A stretch of DNA of 64,000 bases from DATMER01 sp963741305 (lineage in GTDB: Bacteria; Acidobacteriota; Thermoanaerobaculia; Multivoradales; UBA5704). The position numbers were made by a program, and so were the translations under genes. Under the pieces are notes generated by a model that was not told the DNA's origin, ran no database searches, and was given only the letters and a program-made list of their open reading frames with translations. This document shows positions 19,149-28,518 of the stretch, piece after piece. Each line of letters starts with the position of its first letter. Position 1 is the first letter of the stretch. Location: the NCBI GenBank assembly GCA_963741305.1, contig CAVUHL010000001.1, forward strand, positions 23,486 to 87,485. The letters are read 5' to 3'.

Positions 19149-19502
19149 TGGTTTTGAGCGCAATGGCTGTCAGGTCGGATAGGCGCCGGGCGCGACGACG
19201 ACAACGTCGATGCTCGCATCTGGCCGAGCGATCGGGTCGCGGTCGCGCCACCAGGCATACTCGTGCAGTGCAAAAGAGAGAAGCAGAAGGTCAGCAAGGT
19301 TGTCGTGAAAGCGCTGTGGGCAGACATCACTCACGAAAAGGCGTCATCCGGTCTCGTCGTCACCACGACCGCACTTTCCCCCGGGGAGAGAAAGACCTGT
19401 ACGGCTCGCGCGTATCCGATCGAAGAGGCCAATCGCAGTACACTCCGGAAGTGGATCGAACGAATGCGAACGCCACACACCGGGGTGATTCTCGGTGAGT
19501 AG
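19149..19502 (+). pseudogene. Mrr-like restriction endonuclease domain, truncated
   Basis: The frame ending at TAG 19500-19502 reads DDDNVDARIWPSDRVAV, APPGILVQCKREKQKVSKVV, VKALWADITHEKASSGLVVT and TTALSPGERKTCTARAYPIE. The D...(I/L)xVQCKR core is the PD-(D/E)xK active-site pattern of Mrr-type nucleases that cut modified or foreign DNA. The N-terminal part is missing: upstream only FERNGCQVG precedes a stop. It is a relic of a defence gene. Confidence 0.65.
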
Positions 19503-19959
19503 GCCAAGTGGAGAGGTGCCCGCCGGAGATAGGTGCCACCCATCAGAAGGCTCTTGTCAACTCCCCGCACCTTTTCCTTCCCGGGAGTCTCCGGGTGTTT
19601 GGGTGGGTGGGGGAAGGTCGAGTCTGCCGATCCGGTTCCGGTTGCGCGTCCGCTTTCTCCATGTTCGGGTGCGGGGATCCGCACCAGCCACCCATCGGGT
19701 TCTAGGCAGGGGGAAGCCGGGAACTTGCTTCCCTCCACCCCTGGCCCTGTTGAGAGCCCCCAGAAAATCGTCGGTTCCAGATCACCGTCCAAGTGTCAAG
19801 GGACACCCGCTGTGGCTCCCCGGATTAAGGGGTCCAGCACCAGATGGCTCGGGACCTGGGCGCATCCCATCGCAGAACGGCAGACCAGGGCAGGGTCCAG
19901 TCACCCTCGTTGGTTGAGGCCAGCACCTATTCAGGCTCCCTGCCCGGGTCTGTTTCAAA
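19503..19959. other. No gene recognised
   Basis: Open frames on both strands lack start signals and family resemblance. The stretch separates the nuclease remnant from the first IS110 copy. Confidence 0.4.
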
Positions 19960-20975
19960 TCAGCCAAATGCCTGTTCAACGCGGAAAGGTACCTGGTCGT
20001 GCAGAACGTAGAAAACGGCTCGAGCCGTCTTGTCGGCTACCGCCCGTAGCGCCAAGATCGGATTGGTCTTGGCACTCTTCCGCTCGTAGTAGCGTTTGGC
20101 CCGTGGTTCGAACCGGATGATGAAATGGGCCGCTTCGGTGAAAGCCCAAGACAGATAAGGATTCCCATTCTTCACGTTACCTTAGCCTTTCACCTTGCCA
20201 TTGCTGAGGTGCTTGCTGGGCACACAGCGGCAGTAGGAGCAGAAGTGCCCGACATCAGAGAATCGGTCTATTGATCCCGCTTCATACATAATGGTCAAGG
20301 CAAGGGTCTGGCCAATGCCTGGGATTTCCAACAGTCGCTGGAAGTCAGGCCGTAGCCGGGCCTGCTTCAGAACAGCCTTTTCAATCATGGTGATCTGGAC
20401 TTTGAGATCGGAGATCACCTTGAGAGTGCTGGTGAAAGACAGTGCCAAGCAGGGATCGACGAAGCGTTGCTCGATCTCCTCGGCCGTGAGCCGCTTGAGC
20501 TCGTTGCTCGGCACCTGCTGGCCTGTTTGACGGCTGAAAAGGTTCTTCAGGCTAAGCAGGTTGGCGGTGCGCTGCCGGACCAGGAACGTGCGTCGGCGCA
20601 GAAGATCCCGCAGCGGGCGTTCCTCTTTCGGGTAGATGTAGCCGCAAGGTAGGACCCCGAGTTGGAGTAGATGAGCAAGCCACCGGGCATCATGGCGATC
20701 GTCGCGGTACTTGAGTCCCTCATACTGCCGCACGGCAGAGGTATTGACGAGTGGACCCGGTAGCCATGCTCCATGAGCCCGTCGACAAGCCAATACCAGT
20801 TGAAGGTCGACTCCACAGCGATACCGACGAGCTGCTCGCGGTAAGGCTCTAGGCAGTCAAAGATCATTTCAAGGCGATTGGGTAGCTTTCGGCTCAACAC
20901 AAGCTGGTGATCGTCGTCGAGGACGACCAAATAGTTGTTGTTTGAGTGTAAGTCGATTCCGCAGTACACTTTCAT
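19960..20975 (-). mobile_element. IS110-family transposase, broken by a frameshift and a stop
   Basis: The N-terminal DEDD part starts MKVYCGIDLHSNNNYLVVLD, RLEMIFDCLEPYREQLVGIA, VESTFNWYWLVDGLMEHGYR. Near 20755 the frame changes and continues VRQYEGLKYRDDRHDARWLA, RLLEIPGIGQTLALTIMYEA. A TAA near 20176 follows KVKG, and the same frame continues MKNGNPYLSWAFTEAAHFII to the end. The DEDD resolvase-like and Transposase_20 (PGIG) parts are both recognisable. Start at 20975 is preceded by AAGGAGGAG. Element ends could not be defined. Confidence 0.85.
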
Positions 20976-21116
20976 CTCGCTCCTCCTTCTCGTGGATTGG
21001 CCTCCCGACGAGCTTAACCCTCGTCAGAAGGAGGAGCCTTCTGGATGATCTTCACCCTTTTCGCTAAGCCGCTCCTCCCCGCCTCTCCCGGGCCCTTTTC
21101 CAAGTGTTTGCCCCAG

Positions 21117-21194
21117 CCCGGTTCTTCTGTCTCATTCCCGCCCCTACTAGCGCGGATTGAGATTTTTCGCACCATGGCCCTCCGGACGCGGCCC
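21117..21194. repeat. 78-bp direct repeat, copy 1 (pairs with 23453-23530)
   Basis: CCCGGTTCTTCTGTCTCATT to CCTCCGG(A/G)CGCGGCCC recurs at 23453-23530 in the same orientation with four substitutions. On the minus strand both copies open with an ATG after GGAGGGCC and read MVRKISI...GGNETEEPG, so they may be the 5' end of a phage gene that followed the coiled-coil gene; a coiled-coil fragment lies next to this copy. An IS110 element lies between the copies. Confidence 0.6.
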
Positions 21195-21210
21195 GCGCGG
21201 ACCCTAGGCC

Positions 21211-21249
21211 AACTCGGCTTTGTGGCGGCGCTCTCGCTCTTCGGCGAGG
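21211..21249 (-). pseudogene. Coiled-coil phage protein, copy 3, short 3' fragment
   Basis: On the minus strand the bases encode LAEERERRHKAEL followed by a stop, nearly identical to the end of copy 2 (17844-18075). It is followed by the start of the 78-bp repeat unit, which suggests the original gene order was coiled-coil gene then the MVRKISI gene. Confidence 0.55.
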
Positions 21250-21350
21250 GCCTACGGCGTGGCGGTAGGGCCTCAACTGCCTATCTGGACTCCTCCGTCA
21301 AGACCTGAGGGGGAGGGCGGGGGAACCCTCTGCTCTTTTCGGAGGCGGCT

Positions 21351-21480
21351 GCTCCCCCCGTCGGCACAGTCGTTGAACACTGCGGGAGCCGCGGAGCTGT
21401 CAAGGCCGGCGAAGCCGCCGGAGGGAAGCCTTGACAGCTCCGCGAGCTCCCGCAGTACGCTTTCGTTCGACGGGGGGAGC
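21351..21480. repeat. Long imperfect inverted repeat, 130 bp
   Basis: Outer arms GCTCCCCCCGTCG (21351-21363) and CGACGGGGGGAGC (21468-21480) are exact. Inner arms 21379-21405 and 21429-21456 match except for one indel (core GGAGCTGTCAAGG). A small CCGGC/GCCGG pair lies in the centre. It may be a MITE-like element, a recombination site or a strong hairpin. No gene is supported in 21250-21785. Confidence 0.6.
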
Positions 21481-21785
21481 CCAGAGGATTGGGTGGGGGA
21501 TGACGGATTGGTTTTCTCCGCCGTGAAGATTCAACGGACGCGGATGCGCAGCGCGATAGGTTGAGACTGCACTCGTATCTTCGGCCTTTTCGTGGAGCTG
21601 TCAGCAGCTCCGGGCCAGGATGGAAAACGCGCGTTGGGGTGCCGATCCCGTTGACGGCCTCGAGGGCCAGGCAGTTGACCGGCGTGTCCCCAACGCTCGG
21701 TCCAACCGATCGTGCCATCCGTCGATTCTGATCCGAGCAGTTCACGGCAGGGGAATCCTTCGTCTCGATCTCGTTCCGAAGAGCG

Positions 21786-22814
21786 TCAAGGAGCGACCGT
21801 TCGAGCCTTATAGGAAGTGTCGTTCTTCCATACCGCCCAGACGATCCGTGCCAGCTTGTTGGCGAGAGCCACCGTAGCGCGGTGATGCCCTCTTAGGCGC
21901 TGGACCTGAAGGGCCCAGTGACGCAGTTGGTCTGGCTGCTCCTGGCGTCGGGCCGCGTGGGTCAGCACCGATCGCGCGCCATTGATCAGCAGCGAACGCA
22001 GATAGGCGTCTCCGGCTTTGTTGATGCTGCCGAGTCGCCGGCGCAAGCCGCTGGAGTGCTCGCGAGGCGTCAGTCCAAGATAACTCGCAAAACGCCGGCC
22101 GGAGGCAAATCGTTGGCTTTCTCCGACGAAGGCGACCAGGGCTGTAGAGGTCAGCAGCCCGACTCCGGGAATCGATTGCAGGCGCTTGACCACCGGCGTC
22201 TGCTTGGCCGCGGCGCGTAGCTGTTGCTCGACTTCCTTGATCCGGCGGTCAAAATCCAGGATCTCCTGGCAAGCTGTCTCCAAGGTCGGCCGCAGGAGCT
22301 CGGGGAGCTGGTCGTCCCTCAGAAGCGCACGGACGCCTATTACGACGTGTCGCGTCCCGACCGGAATCGAAAACCCCAGCTCGCGAACGATGCCTCGAAC
22401 CAGATTGATCCGGGCGTTTCGGTCCTTCATCCAGGCCGAGCGCAGCCGGTGCAGAGCAGCGATGGTCTGTTGAAACACCGACTTGACCGGTACCTCGCGG
22501 ATGCGGTCATTGCGGTTGGCTTCGAGCAGTCCCTCGGCATCGGCCCGGTCCGTTTTGTTCCTGTAGACATAGCTGCGCACTGCATGCGGCGGTAGAAGCC
22601 GAACCCGGTGGCCGAGTCCCTGGATCTCCCGCGCCCAGAAGTGGGCCGTCCCACAGGCTTCCATCACGACGAGAGCGGGTTGCCTTTCGGCGAAGAAGCG
22701 AAGGAACTGGCTTCGGGTCAATCGGTGGGATTCGGAGACCTTTCCCGGCTGCCGGGAAACGGCGATCTGGAAGACGCTCTTTGCCAGGTCAACTGCGATG
22801 GTCGTAGACTCCAT
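21786..22814 (-). mobile_element. IS110-family transposase, intact
   Basis: 342 residues from the ATG at 22814, with AAGGAGG upstream; a longer frame to 23126 is rejected because the transposase N-terminus begins here. The DEDD part has TIAVDLAKSVFQIAVS, VVMEACGTAHFWAREI and RNKTDRADAEGLLEA. The C-terminal Transposase_20 part has SIPGVGLLTSTALVAFVGES, RRFASYLGLTPREHSSG and RLGSINKAGDAYLRSLLING. It is a different IS110 lineage from the copy at 19960. IS110 elements lack terminal inverted repeats, so exact ends are not visible. Confidence 0.9.
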
Positions 22815-22968
22815 GGTGGGCTCCTCCTTCCGGTTCATCCGGCGACTTTGGCACACCCGATGCCGTACACAGTCGCAGGAGGAGTCCATTCCATCCCGCC
22901 TGCAGCTCCACGGCTGATCGGGAGGATACGGGAGACTACGTTCGGGCGCCTTGAGCTTTGGCCGCCGT

Positions 22969-23334
22969 ATGATGGAGGCGGAGCTGAGGGACCAGGCGAG
23001 CATGGAGGAGGCTATGGAGGAGAAGCCAGGAGACGGACTCGACGAGATGGTGGAGCTTGTTGTCGAGCTGTACCGGCTGATGCTCCAGGATGGCGATCGG
23101 AATGCAAAATATTTGGTCCTGGACATCGCTACGAGGGAGAGTGCCGAGCAAATTCGAGAGAGGATTCGGGAGCTGCGCGCGGAGAGACTGGAGGTCGCAG
23201 AGTTGGCGAAACTGCCGGGTTATCTCGTGCTGGAGATGCTCAGTTCTCTCAGGCGGGAGGCGGTCAAGGCGGACTGTGAGCTAGAGGTGCGGATGGCTTA
23301 TGCAATGGACCCGACTCGGTTGATTGATGGCTGA
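22969..23334 (+). CDS. Small acidic helical protein, unknown
   Basis: About 121 residues from ATG 22969. The sequence is highly charged and helical (MMEAELRDQASMEEAMEEKP, LRAERLEVAELAKLPGYLVL, EMLSSLRREAVKADCELEVR). It overlaps no other supported gene and lies between the IS110 copy and the repeat at 23453. No family recognised and no strong ribosome site, so it may be a chance frame. Confidence 0.35.
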   Translation: MMEAELRDQASMEEAMEEKPGDGLDEMVELVVELYRLMLQDGDRNAKYLVLDIATRESAEQIRERIRELRAERLEVAELAKLPGYLVLEMLSSLRREAVKADCELEVRMAYAMDPTRLIDG

Positions 23335-23452
23335 GGTGACGTGGCGACCCGAGGAGGCATTTGGTGAACAGGCGACGTCGGGTTGAGGGGCGGCTGACAT
23401 ACTTGTGGGCGGTCGAGCTGATCGCGGCTGGGAGGGGCGGGGCTTGTCCCCG

Positions 23453-23530
23453 CCCGGTTCTTCTGTCTCATTTCCGCCCCCACTAGCGGGGATTGAGATT
23501 TTTCGCACCATGGCCCTCCGGGCGCGGCCC
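23453..23530. repeat. 78-bp direct repeat, copy 2
   Basis: Matches 21117-21194. On the minus strand the frame from ATG 23511 reads MVRKISIPASGGGNETEEPG and stays open to 23281 (76 codons), a possible remnant phage gene. Confidence 0.6.
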
Positions 23531-23576
23531 GAGCTCGCTTCCCGGAAAGGAGAGTCCTCTGGCCTCTGCGGGGCGT

Positions 23577-25089
23577 TTACGCCTCAAACCGCAGCTCCGG
23601 GTTGGCCCGCGCCTTCTTCAAATACTCCTGGAGCCGCTGCACCAGATCCACGGTGACCGCCTGTTTCTCGGCCGCGTCCCGGAAGAGGATCAGGGCGGCG
23701 AGGGCCTCCCGGTGCACGCCCTGGGCCTCGAAGATCTCCACCATCTCCACCGCCAGCTCCAGGACCTCGGAGAGGCGCTCTTCTTCCCGAAAGACCAACG
23801 CCAGATCCAGGCTCGCCAGGGCATAGTCGAAAGCCAGCCCTCGCTTCTCGAAGTCGCGCCGCACCTGTTCCAGGCCAGCCATGGCCTCCTCCCGGCGCCC
23901 GAGGCCGGCCAGGACCTGCGCTTCGAGCCACGAGGTCCTGATCAGGTCGAGGTCGTTGTGGAGCCGCTCCGCCAGCTCTCGAACCTCGGCAACGATCGGT
24001 GCCGCCGCCTCGGCTCTTCCCATCCGGTAGAGGGTCCCAGCCAGGTTGTATCGCTGAACACAGTACAGCCGAGGCTGTCGCTCCCGGTCAATCGAGGAGG
24101 CCGCCTGCTTGAAGAATCCCGATCGAGGCCTCGCAGTCCCCCTGTTCTTCGAGCGTGGCTGCCTTGTTGAGCAGGATGGCGGCGGTCTGGTCCGGCCGCG
24201 CGATCTCCAGGGCCTGGTCGTGGAGCTTTAGCGCCTCGGGGAACCGCCGTTGATCTCGGTGAAAGGAGGCTTCGAGGTCGAGCAGCCGCCCTTCGTCGAG
24301 GAGGCCCGCGTCATCCTTGCCTGCCTTCCAAAGCTGACGCCCGCGGACGAAGGCCGCCTTGGCAGCCTGATACTCGCTTCCCACTCGGAGAGCGTTGGCG
24401 CGGAATGGCTCAGCGTAGCCTTGCAGACGGAAGCGCCAGGCGGGCGTCCCGGGAGCCTGGCGGGCAATATCGCAGGCCAGCGCCGCCCACTCCAGCGCCT
24501 CGGCCGCACTGTGGGCCGCGGTTCGTTGGCTCTCGTTGCAAAGGCGGATGCAGAGGAGTTCGTCTTGATACGCTGGCGATTCCTGGATGAGAAGCCGCCT
24601 CTGCCTTAGCTCGTAGGACCTCAGCCGGTCGAGCAGGGCCTCCACCCGTTCCCAATCTGCCGCGGTGGGGAAGCCGGCCTCCCTCTTCGGGCGAATCGTC
24701 CACAACACCCTGAGATGCAAACGGGCCAGCGAGAGAGATCGCTCCACGATATCCCAGACGGCCCGTTGCAGCTCCTCGGGAGATCGGTCCGGGCTCCGTA
24801 GAGTCGGCTCCGCCAGCGCGTCGGCCGCCAGCGCCTTGCGCATGAGCCGGATGAAGGCCTTGATGGGCGCCACGAGAGAAGGCCGGATCTCCGCCGCCGC
24901 GGTGATCCGGTCCATGGTCGGCGGTTCGGGAACGTCCTCTCCGGACTCGTAGCGGCTGATCCGGCTCTTGTCCATCCGCGCCCGGCGGGCGAGCTTCGTT
25001 TGATTCCAGCCCCTCACCCAGCGGAAGAAGGCGATGAGCGCTCCCGGCTCGCCCTCGTCTTCAGACTCCGGCTCTCGCATCAGGTCCAT
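23577..25089 (-). CDS. HTH-TPR regulator 1, +1 frameshift in the middle
   Basis: From ATG 25089 an XRE helix-turn-helix (residues 20-70: WNQTKLARRARMDKSRISRY) precedes a helical TPR-like region: ELLCIRLCNESQRTAAHSAA, WRFRLQGYAEPFRANALRVG, LLDEGRLLDLEASFHRDQRR, LLNKAATLEEQGDCEASIG. Near 24112 the frame shifts +1 and continues QAASSIDRERQPRLYCVQRY, LIRTSWLEAQVLAGLGRREE to the TGA at 23577. Joined length is about 500 residues. Such proteins are DNA-binding regulators with peptide- or protein-binding TPRs. It is divergent from a secreted peptide gene at 25233. Paralogue 2 (25592-27080) shifts frame at the same place. Confidence 0.75.
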
Positions 25090-25232
25090 GATCGCGCTCT
25101 CCCAGGTCTTGGGTCATCAGGGTTGACCCATGGGTGGATAAATTCAGTGCTCTTCGGACACCATGTTCCTAGAAGGGCGTGCCCGTGCGGCCCATCCCGG
25201 CCGCCCAGGAGCCACCCCCCGAAGGGAGATCT
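25090..25232. promoter_or_regulatory. Divergent control region between HTH-TPR regulator 1 and peptide P1
   Basis: A 7-bp inverted repeat TGGGTCA (25110-25116) and TGACCCA (25124-25130) with a 7-nt gap is a candidate operator, and an adjoining ACCCATGGGT palindrome (25126-25135) overlaps it. The region would carry promoters for both genes. Confidence 0.45.
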
Positions 25233-25547
25233 ATGTTCCGCGCCCAGTTCATTCGCATCCTTCTCGTCTTTGCCGTCATCGCTGCTCTGGGTGTCCTGCC
25301 TGCCCATGCCGGCCAGCCGGTAGGATTTGCAGCGCCCGGCGGCTTCAGCCAGCTCTGGAGCTTCCTCACCAGCCTCTGGGGGAAGGCAGGCTCCGTCCTT
25401 GACCCTAACGGCGGCAATACGGAAGGCCAAGGGGGCTCGCCCGTGGAAAACGGCTGCGGCCTCGACCCGCATGGGATCTGTGCGCCCAGCCAGAGCACAG
25501 CCCAGAGGGAAAACGGCAGCGTCGTCGATCCGAATGGCGCGCACTGA
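25233..25547 (+). CDS. Small secreted peptide P1 with three DPxG motifs
   Basis: 104 residues from ATG 25233, preceded by GAAGGGAG. Residues 1-28 form a signal peptide (FIRILLVFAVIAALGVLPAHA, cleaved at AHA/GQ). The mature part carries three related units: GSVLDPNG, ENGCGLDPHG (with VENG before it) and RENGSVVDPNG. The repeats suggest a precursor processed into short peptides or a repeated recognition motif. It lies between two HTH-TPR regulators, divergent from one and convergent with the other, and resembles peptide P2 at 28519, which has two such motifs next to a third TPR protein. Function unknown; a signalling role is inferred. Confidence 0.7.
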   Translation: MFRAQFIRILLVFAVIAALGVLPAHAGQPVGFAAPGGFSQLWSFLTSLWGKAGSVLDPNGGNTEGQGGSPVENGCGLDPHGICAPSQSTAQRENGSVVDPNGAH

Positions 25548-25566
25548 CCAGGCACCGAGGCACTCA

Positions 25567-25622
25567 CCACCCCGACCCTCTTCTCCCGGCCTCACACCCG
25601 TCCGCCGGGAGAAGAGGGAGCT
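25567..25622. repeat. Interspersed repeat element, inverted arms
   Basis: CCCTCTTCTCCCGG and CCGGGAGAAGAGGG are exact inverted arms. It belongs with the elements at 9240, 29677 and 30583. It overlaps the 3' end of HTH-TPR regulator 2. Confidence 0.55.
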
Positions 25623-27080
25623 ACAAATTGCAGTTTAGGGTTGGTGCGGGCCTTCTTCAAAAAATCCTGAAGACTCATCAACAGATCCACCGTAGCCTCT
25701 CCTTTGGCGGCTGCCTCCTGGAAGAGGATTACTGCGGCAAGGGCCTCGCAATGCACGCGCGTCGCCTCGAAAATTTTGAGCATCTCTGCTGCCAGCCTCT
25801 GAACCTCGGCCAGGCGTCCCTGGTCGCGATGGACCAGCGCCAAGTCGAGGCTCGCGAGGCCGAAGTCGAACGGCATGCTCCGGGCGTCAAAGTCCCGCCT
25901 CACCTGCTCCAGGGCGGCTACCGCCTCCTCCCGGCGCCCGAGTGCGGCCAGGAGCTGCGCTTCGATCCACAGGGTGCGAACCAGGTCAAGGTCGTTGCGC
26001 AGGCGCTCCGCCAACTCCCGCACCTCCTGCACAATCGGCACGGCCGCCTCGGCCTTGCCCATGCGAAGCAGGTTCCCCGCCAGGTTGAACCGCAGCACAC
26101 AAAACAACCGCGGCTGGCACTCCCGGTCGATCGAGGAGGCCGCTTTTTCAAGAGTCCCGATGGAGGACCTCGTAATCTCCTTTCTCCTCAAGCGTGTATG
26201 CCTTGTTGAGCAGCAGGACTCCAGTCTGGTCGGGTTGGGCGACCTCCAGCGCCTCGTCGTGGAGCTTCAACGCCTCGGAGAAGAGACCCTGGGTTCGACG
26301 GAGGGAGGCTTCGAGGTCGAGCACCCGCCCTTCGTCGAGTAGACCGGCCTCGTCGGTCCCTTGCAGCCAGAGCTGCCGCGCATCGGCGAAAGCGGCTGCG
26401 GAATCCGGCAGATCGCCCTTTACCCGCAGGGCATTGGCGCGGAACGGTTCGGCAAAGCCGCGCAAGCGCGACCGGAAGGCTTCACTGCCGGGAACCTGGC
26501 GGGCAACCGTGCAGGCGATCTCGGCCCACTCCAGCGCCCGGTCTGCGTTGTGCGCCGCGCTACGCTCGCTTTCGTCGCAGAGGCGGACGCAGACCGCCCA
26601 CGTATGGTATTCCGGCCCGCCCTCCGCCAGCACGCGCCGAACTGCCGGGGAGAAGCGCTTCAGGCGCTGGAACAGCTCCTCCGCCTCCTCCCGGTCGCGG
26701 CGGGCATTCTCCTCGCGGATCTGGCGGAGTAGGACCGCACGGAGCAGGCCCTCGACCTCCCGCAGGCCGAAGGCGACGGCCATGTCGAGGACGCGCCACT
26801 CCTCCTCCGTCGGGTCCACCGGCGAGGCGGGGGGCGGCGGCTCCGGACGGAGCAGGCCGGCCGCGACGATCGCTCGTTCGACCTCCACCGGCCCCAGCTT
26901 CATTTTCGTGGCGAGCCATTCCAGGCGTTCCCGGCTCAAGAGCGAATCGCCGTTGGCATAGGCCGAGAGGGTGCTCGGGGCGAGCCCGGCTTCCGCGGCG
27001 AGCTCGCTCGCTTTCCAGCCGTGCGCCGAGAGGAGGTTCGTCAGCGCCAGGCCCAGCAAAGGTGGAATCTTCCGCGGCAT
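25592..27080 (-). CDS. HTH-TPR regulator 2, +1 frameshift in the middle
   Basis: ATG 27080 with AGGAG upstream. The XRE domain spans residues 10-65 (LLSAHGWKASELAAEAGLAP, STLSAYANGDSLLSRERLEW). The TPR-like region matches regulator 1: VCVRLCDESERSAAHNADRA, SRLRGFAEPFRANALRVKGD, LLDEGRVLDLEASLRRTQGL, LLNKAYTLEEKGDYEV. Near 26160 a TGA ends this frame while the +1 frame continues SIGTLEKAASSIDRECQPRL and LVRTLWIEAQLLAALGRREE. The break lies within about 10 bases of that in regulator 1 when aligned. Convergent with peptide P1. DNA-binding regulator; ligand unknown. Confidence 0.75.
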
Positions 27081-27263
27081 CCGCCTTCTCCTGTCGAGAG
27101 GATTCTAAAAGAGAAGAGTGCTTGCCGGGCGGATGGCGTGACACGAGGAAGCGATCTTCATACCGCCTGCCGAAAAAAATCACCCAGGAGACATCGACGT
27201 TGCGAAATCAGCCCACGGACGCCATTCGGCCAGTGAGGGCGCTAACCTCACGCTCCCAGAGCC

Positions 27264-27524
27264 ATGCCGACCGACCAGGAAAGAGATCCAGAGGCCGCCG
27301 CCCGCTCCGAGTTGGACGCCGCGGTAAAGGAAGTCAAGTCGGCCCGCGACCGGCTGCAGGCCCTGGTGGCGAGGCTGCCGGCTCGGGACGTGGAGACCGG
27401 GCCGGAGGACGTCTTCGGCGACTACGAGGCCACGACGGATCTGCGCTTCGTCGCCGAGTGCGTGATCCACGCGCTCGAAGAAGCCATTGCGTCCCTGGAG
27501 TCCGTCCATCTCGGGGAGCCCTGA
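27264..27524 (+). CDS. Small helical protein, unknown
   Basis: 86 residues, ATG 27264. Acidic N-terminus then two helices (ELDAAVKEVKSARDRLQALV, TDLRFVAECVIHALEEAIAS). Three bases separate it from the next gene at 27527, so both are probably one unit. No family recognised; the ribosome site is weak. Divergent from HTH-TPR regulator 2. Confidence 0.5.
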   Translation: MPTDQERDPEAAARSELDAAVKEVKSARDRLQALVARLPARDVETGPEDVFGDYEATTDLRFVAECVIHALEEAIASLESVHLGEP

Positions 27525-27526
27525 AC

Positions 27527-27769
27527 ATGAAAGGCGGTGCATCTCATCCCGCGGGGCGGCCGGCCGGGGTGTCCGGCCGCCCCGTCCCTTTGTCTGCTGG
27601 CGTAGGCGGGCACCCGAGCAGGGCCGATTGGGAGCGCTTCCTGCGAGGCGAAGTACCGCGTCACCTCACGCCCTGGCTGGTAAGGCACCTTCTGCGGGGC
27701 TGCCAGGAATGCCGAGAGCGGCTGGAGCCCCTGGCCTCTCTGATCTTCAGCCCTCGTTCATGGCCATGA
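27527..27769 (+). CDS. Small protein with zinc-finger-like HLLRGCQEC motif
   Basis: 80 residues from ATG 27527. The second half reads DWERFLRGEVPRHLTPWLVR, HLLRGCQECRERLEPLASLI. An H-x4-C-x2-C arrangement after a conserved W-x2-FL-xGE-P stretch is like the short zinc-finger N-termini of anti-sigma-like proteins. It follows 27264 closely and sits in the HTH-TPR/peptide cluster, so it may take part in regulation. Function is inferred only. Confidence 0.5.
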   Translation: MKGGASHPAGRPAGVSGRPVPLSAGVGGHPSRADWERFLRGEVPRHLTPWLVRHLLRGCQECRERLEPLASLIFSPRSWP

Positions 27770-27803
27770 GCCGAGGTCCGAGTCCAAGAGGCGAGTCGAT
27801 TGG

Positions 27804-28157
27804 TTGCAGGAGGCCACCTCGTTCTGGTTGCTGGAGGGTCTTCCGCCAAGGCTCGCCAAGACGCTTGCCCGCGCCGGCCTGGGTTTGTGGAGCGCCCTGG
27901 AGGGGTGGTCGGATGAAGAGCTGCTGGACCTCCATGGCATCGGGCCGCGAAGTCTGGCGATGCTTCGAGAAGCTCAGCCTGTCCCGCCCCGGCCGGTGGA
28001 GCCTCCCTGCGACACCTGTTCGCCCCCCGAGGACGTGGCCGAGAGGATGCTCGAAGAGATGCTCGCCGCCGAGAGGGCGATGAGGTCACTCCTTGGCAGT
28101 CTGTACAACGATCCGCCCAACGTCTCACGAGGTTCATGGCCGCGTCGGAAGAGATGA
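27804..28157 (+). CDS. Helix-hairpin-helix protein resembling the RNA polymerase alpha C-terminal domain
   Basis: 117 residues if the TTG at 27804 is used; no good ATG is in frame, so the start is uncertain. LLEGLPPRLAKTLARAGLGL and WSDEELLDLHGIGPRSLAML have the helix-hairpin-helix pattern (L-GIG-P-x-SL) of alpha-CTD-like domains. The C-terminal part has C-x2-C (CDTC) and an acidic helix (DVAERMLEEMLAAERAMRSL). It may bind DNA or a partner. Same strand as 27264 and 27527. Confidence 0.5.
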   Translation: MQEATSFWLLEGLPPRLAKTLARAGLGLWSALEGWSDEELLDLHGIGPRSLAMLREAQPVPPRPVEPPCDTCSPPEDVAERMLEEMLAAERAMRSLLGSLYNDPPNVSRGSWPRRKR

Positions 28158-28518
28158 GGGACACGCTGGAGGGAAAACCGGCGTCAAGGCGCGCGATGCA
28201 TTCAATTGGAGCGGCCGGAGGGCTCATCCCCCGATCCGGCTGCCCCTCCTTTTTCCCCAGGTGTGACGAATGCGTGCGCCTTCCCGCGGCAGTCTCTCGA
28301 ATCGTGAGCCCCGTTCAGGCGGGCAGTTGTGGCGGTATCGCGTCGCCGGTCCCCCTCAGCTTCGCCCGGCGACCTCCCGTGTCCGTCCCCACATCTCAGC
28401 TCTGTTCCAGGTAGGGGAGAACTGCACGCGTCTCGACTTTACCGAAGTCGCCTCTTGCCGTATTCTTATTTCCCGGGTTCGCGAATAAATGCGTATCCGA
28501 TCTCAAGGAGGGTGTCCG
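28158..28518. other. No gene recognised; upstream region of peptide P2
   Basis: Only short chance frames are present. AAGGAGG at 28505-28511 is the ribosome site of the next gene. Confidence 0.45.

Noticed and set aside
21150..23495. GCGGGGATTGAGAT in the 78-bp repeats, resembling the end of the CRISPR repeat
   Set aside because: Only about ten bases match, and the rest of the repeat differs. Read on the minus strand it fits coding remnants better.
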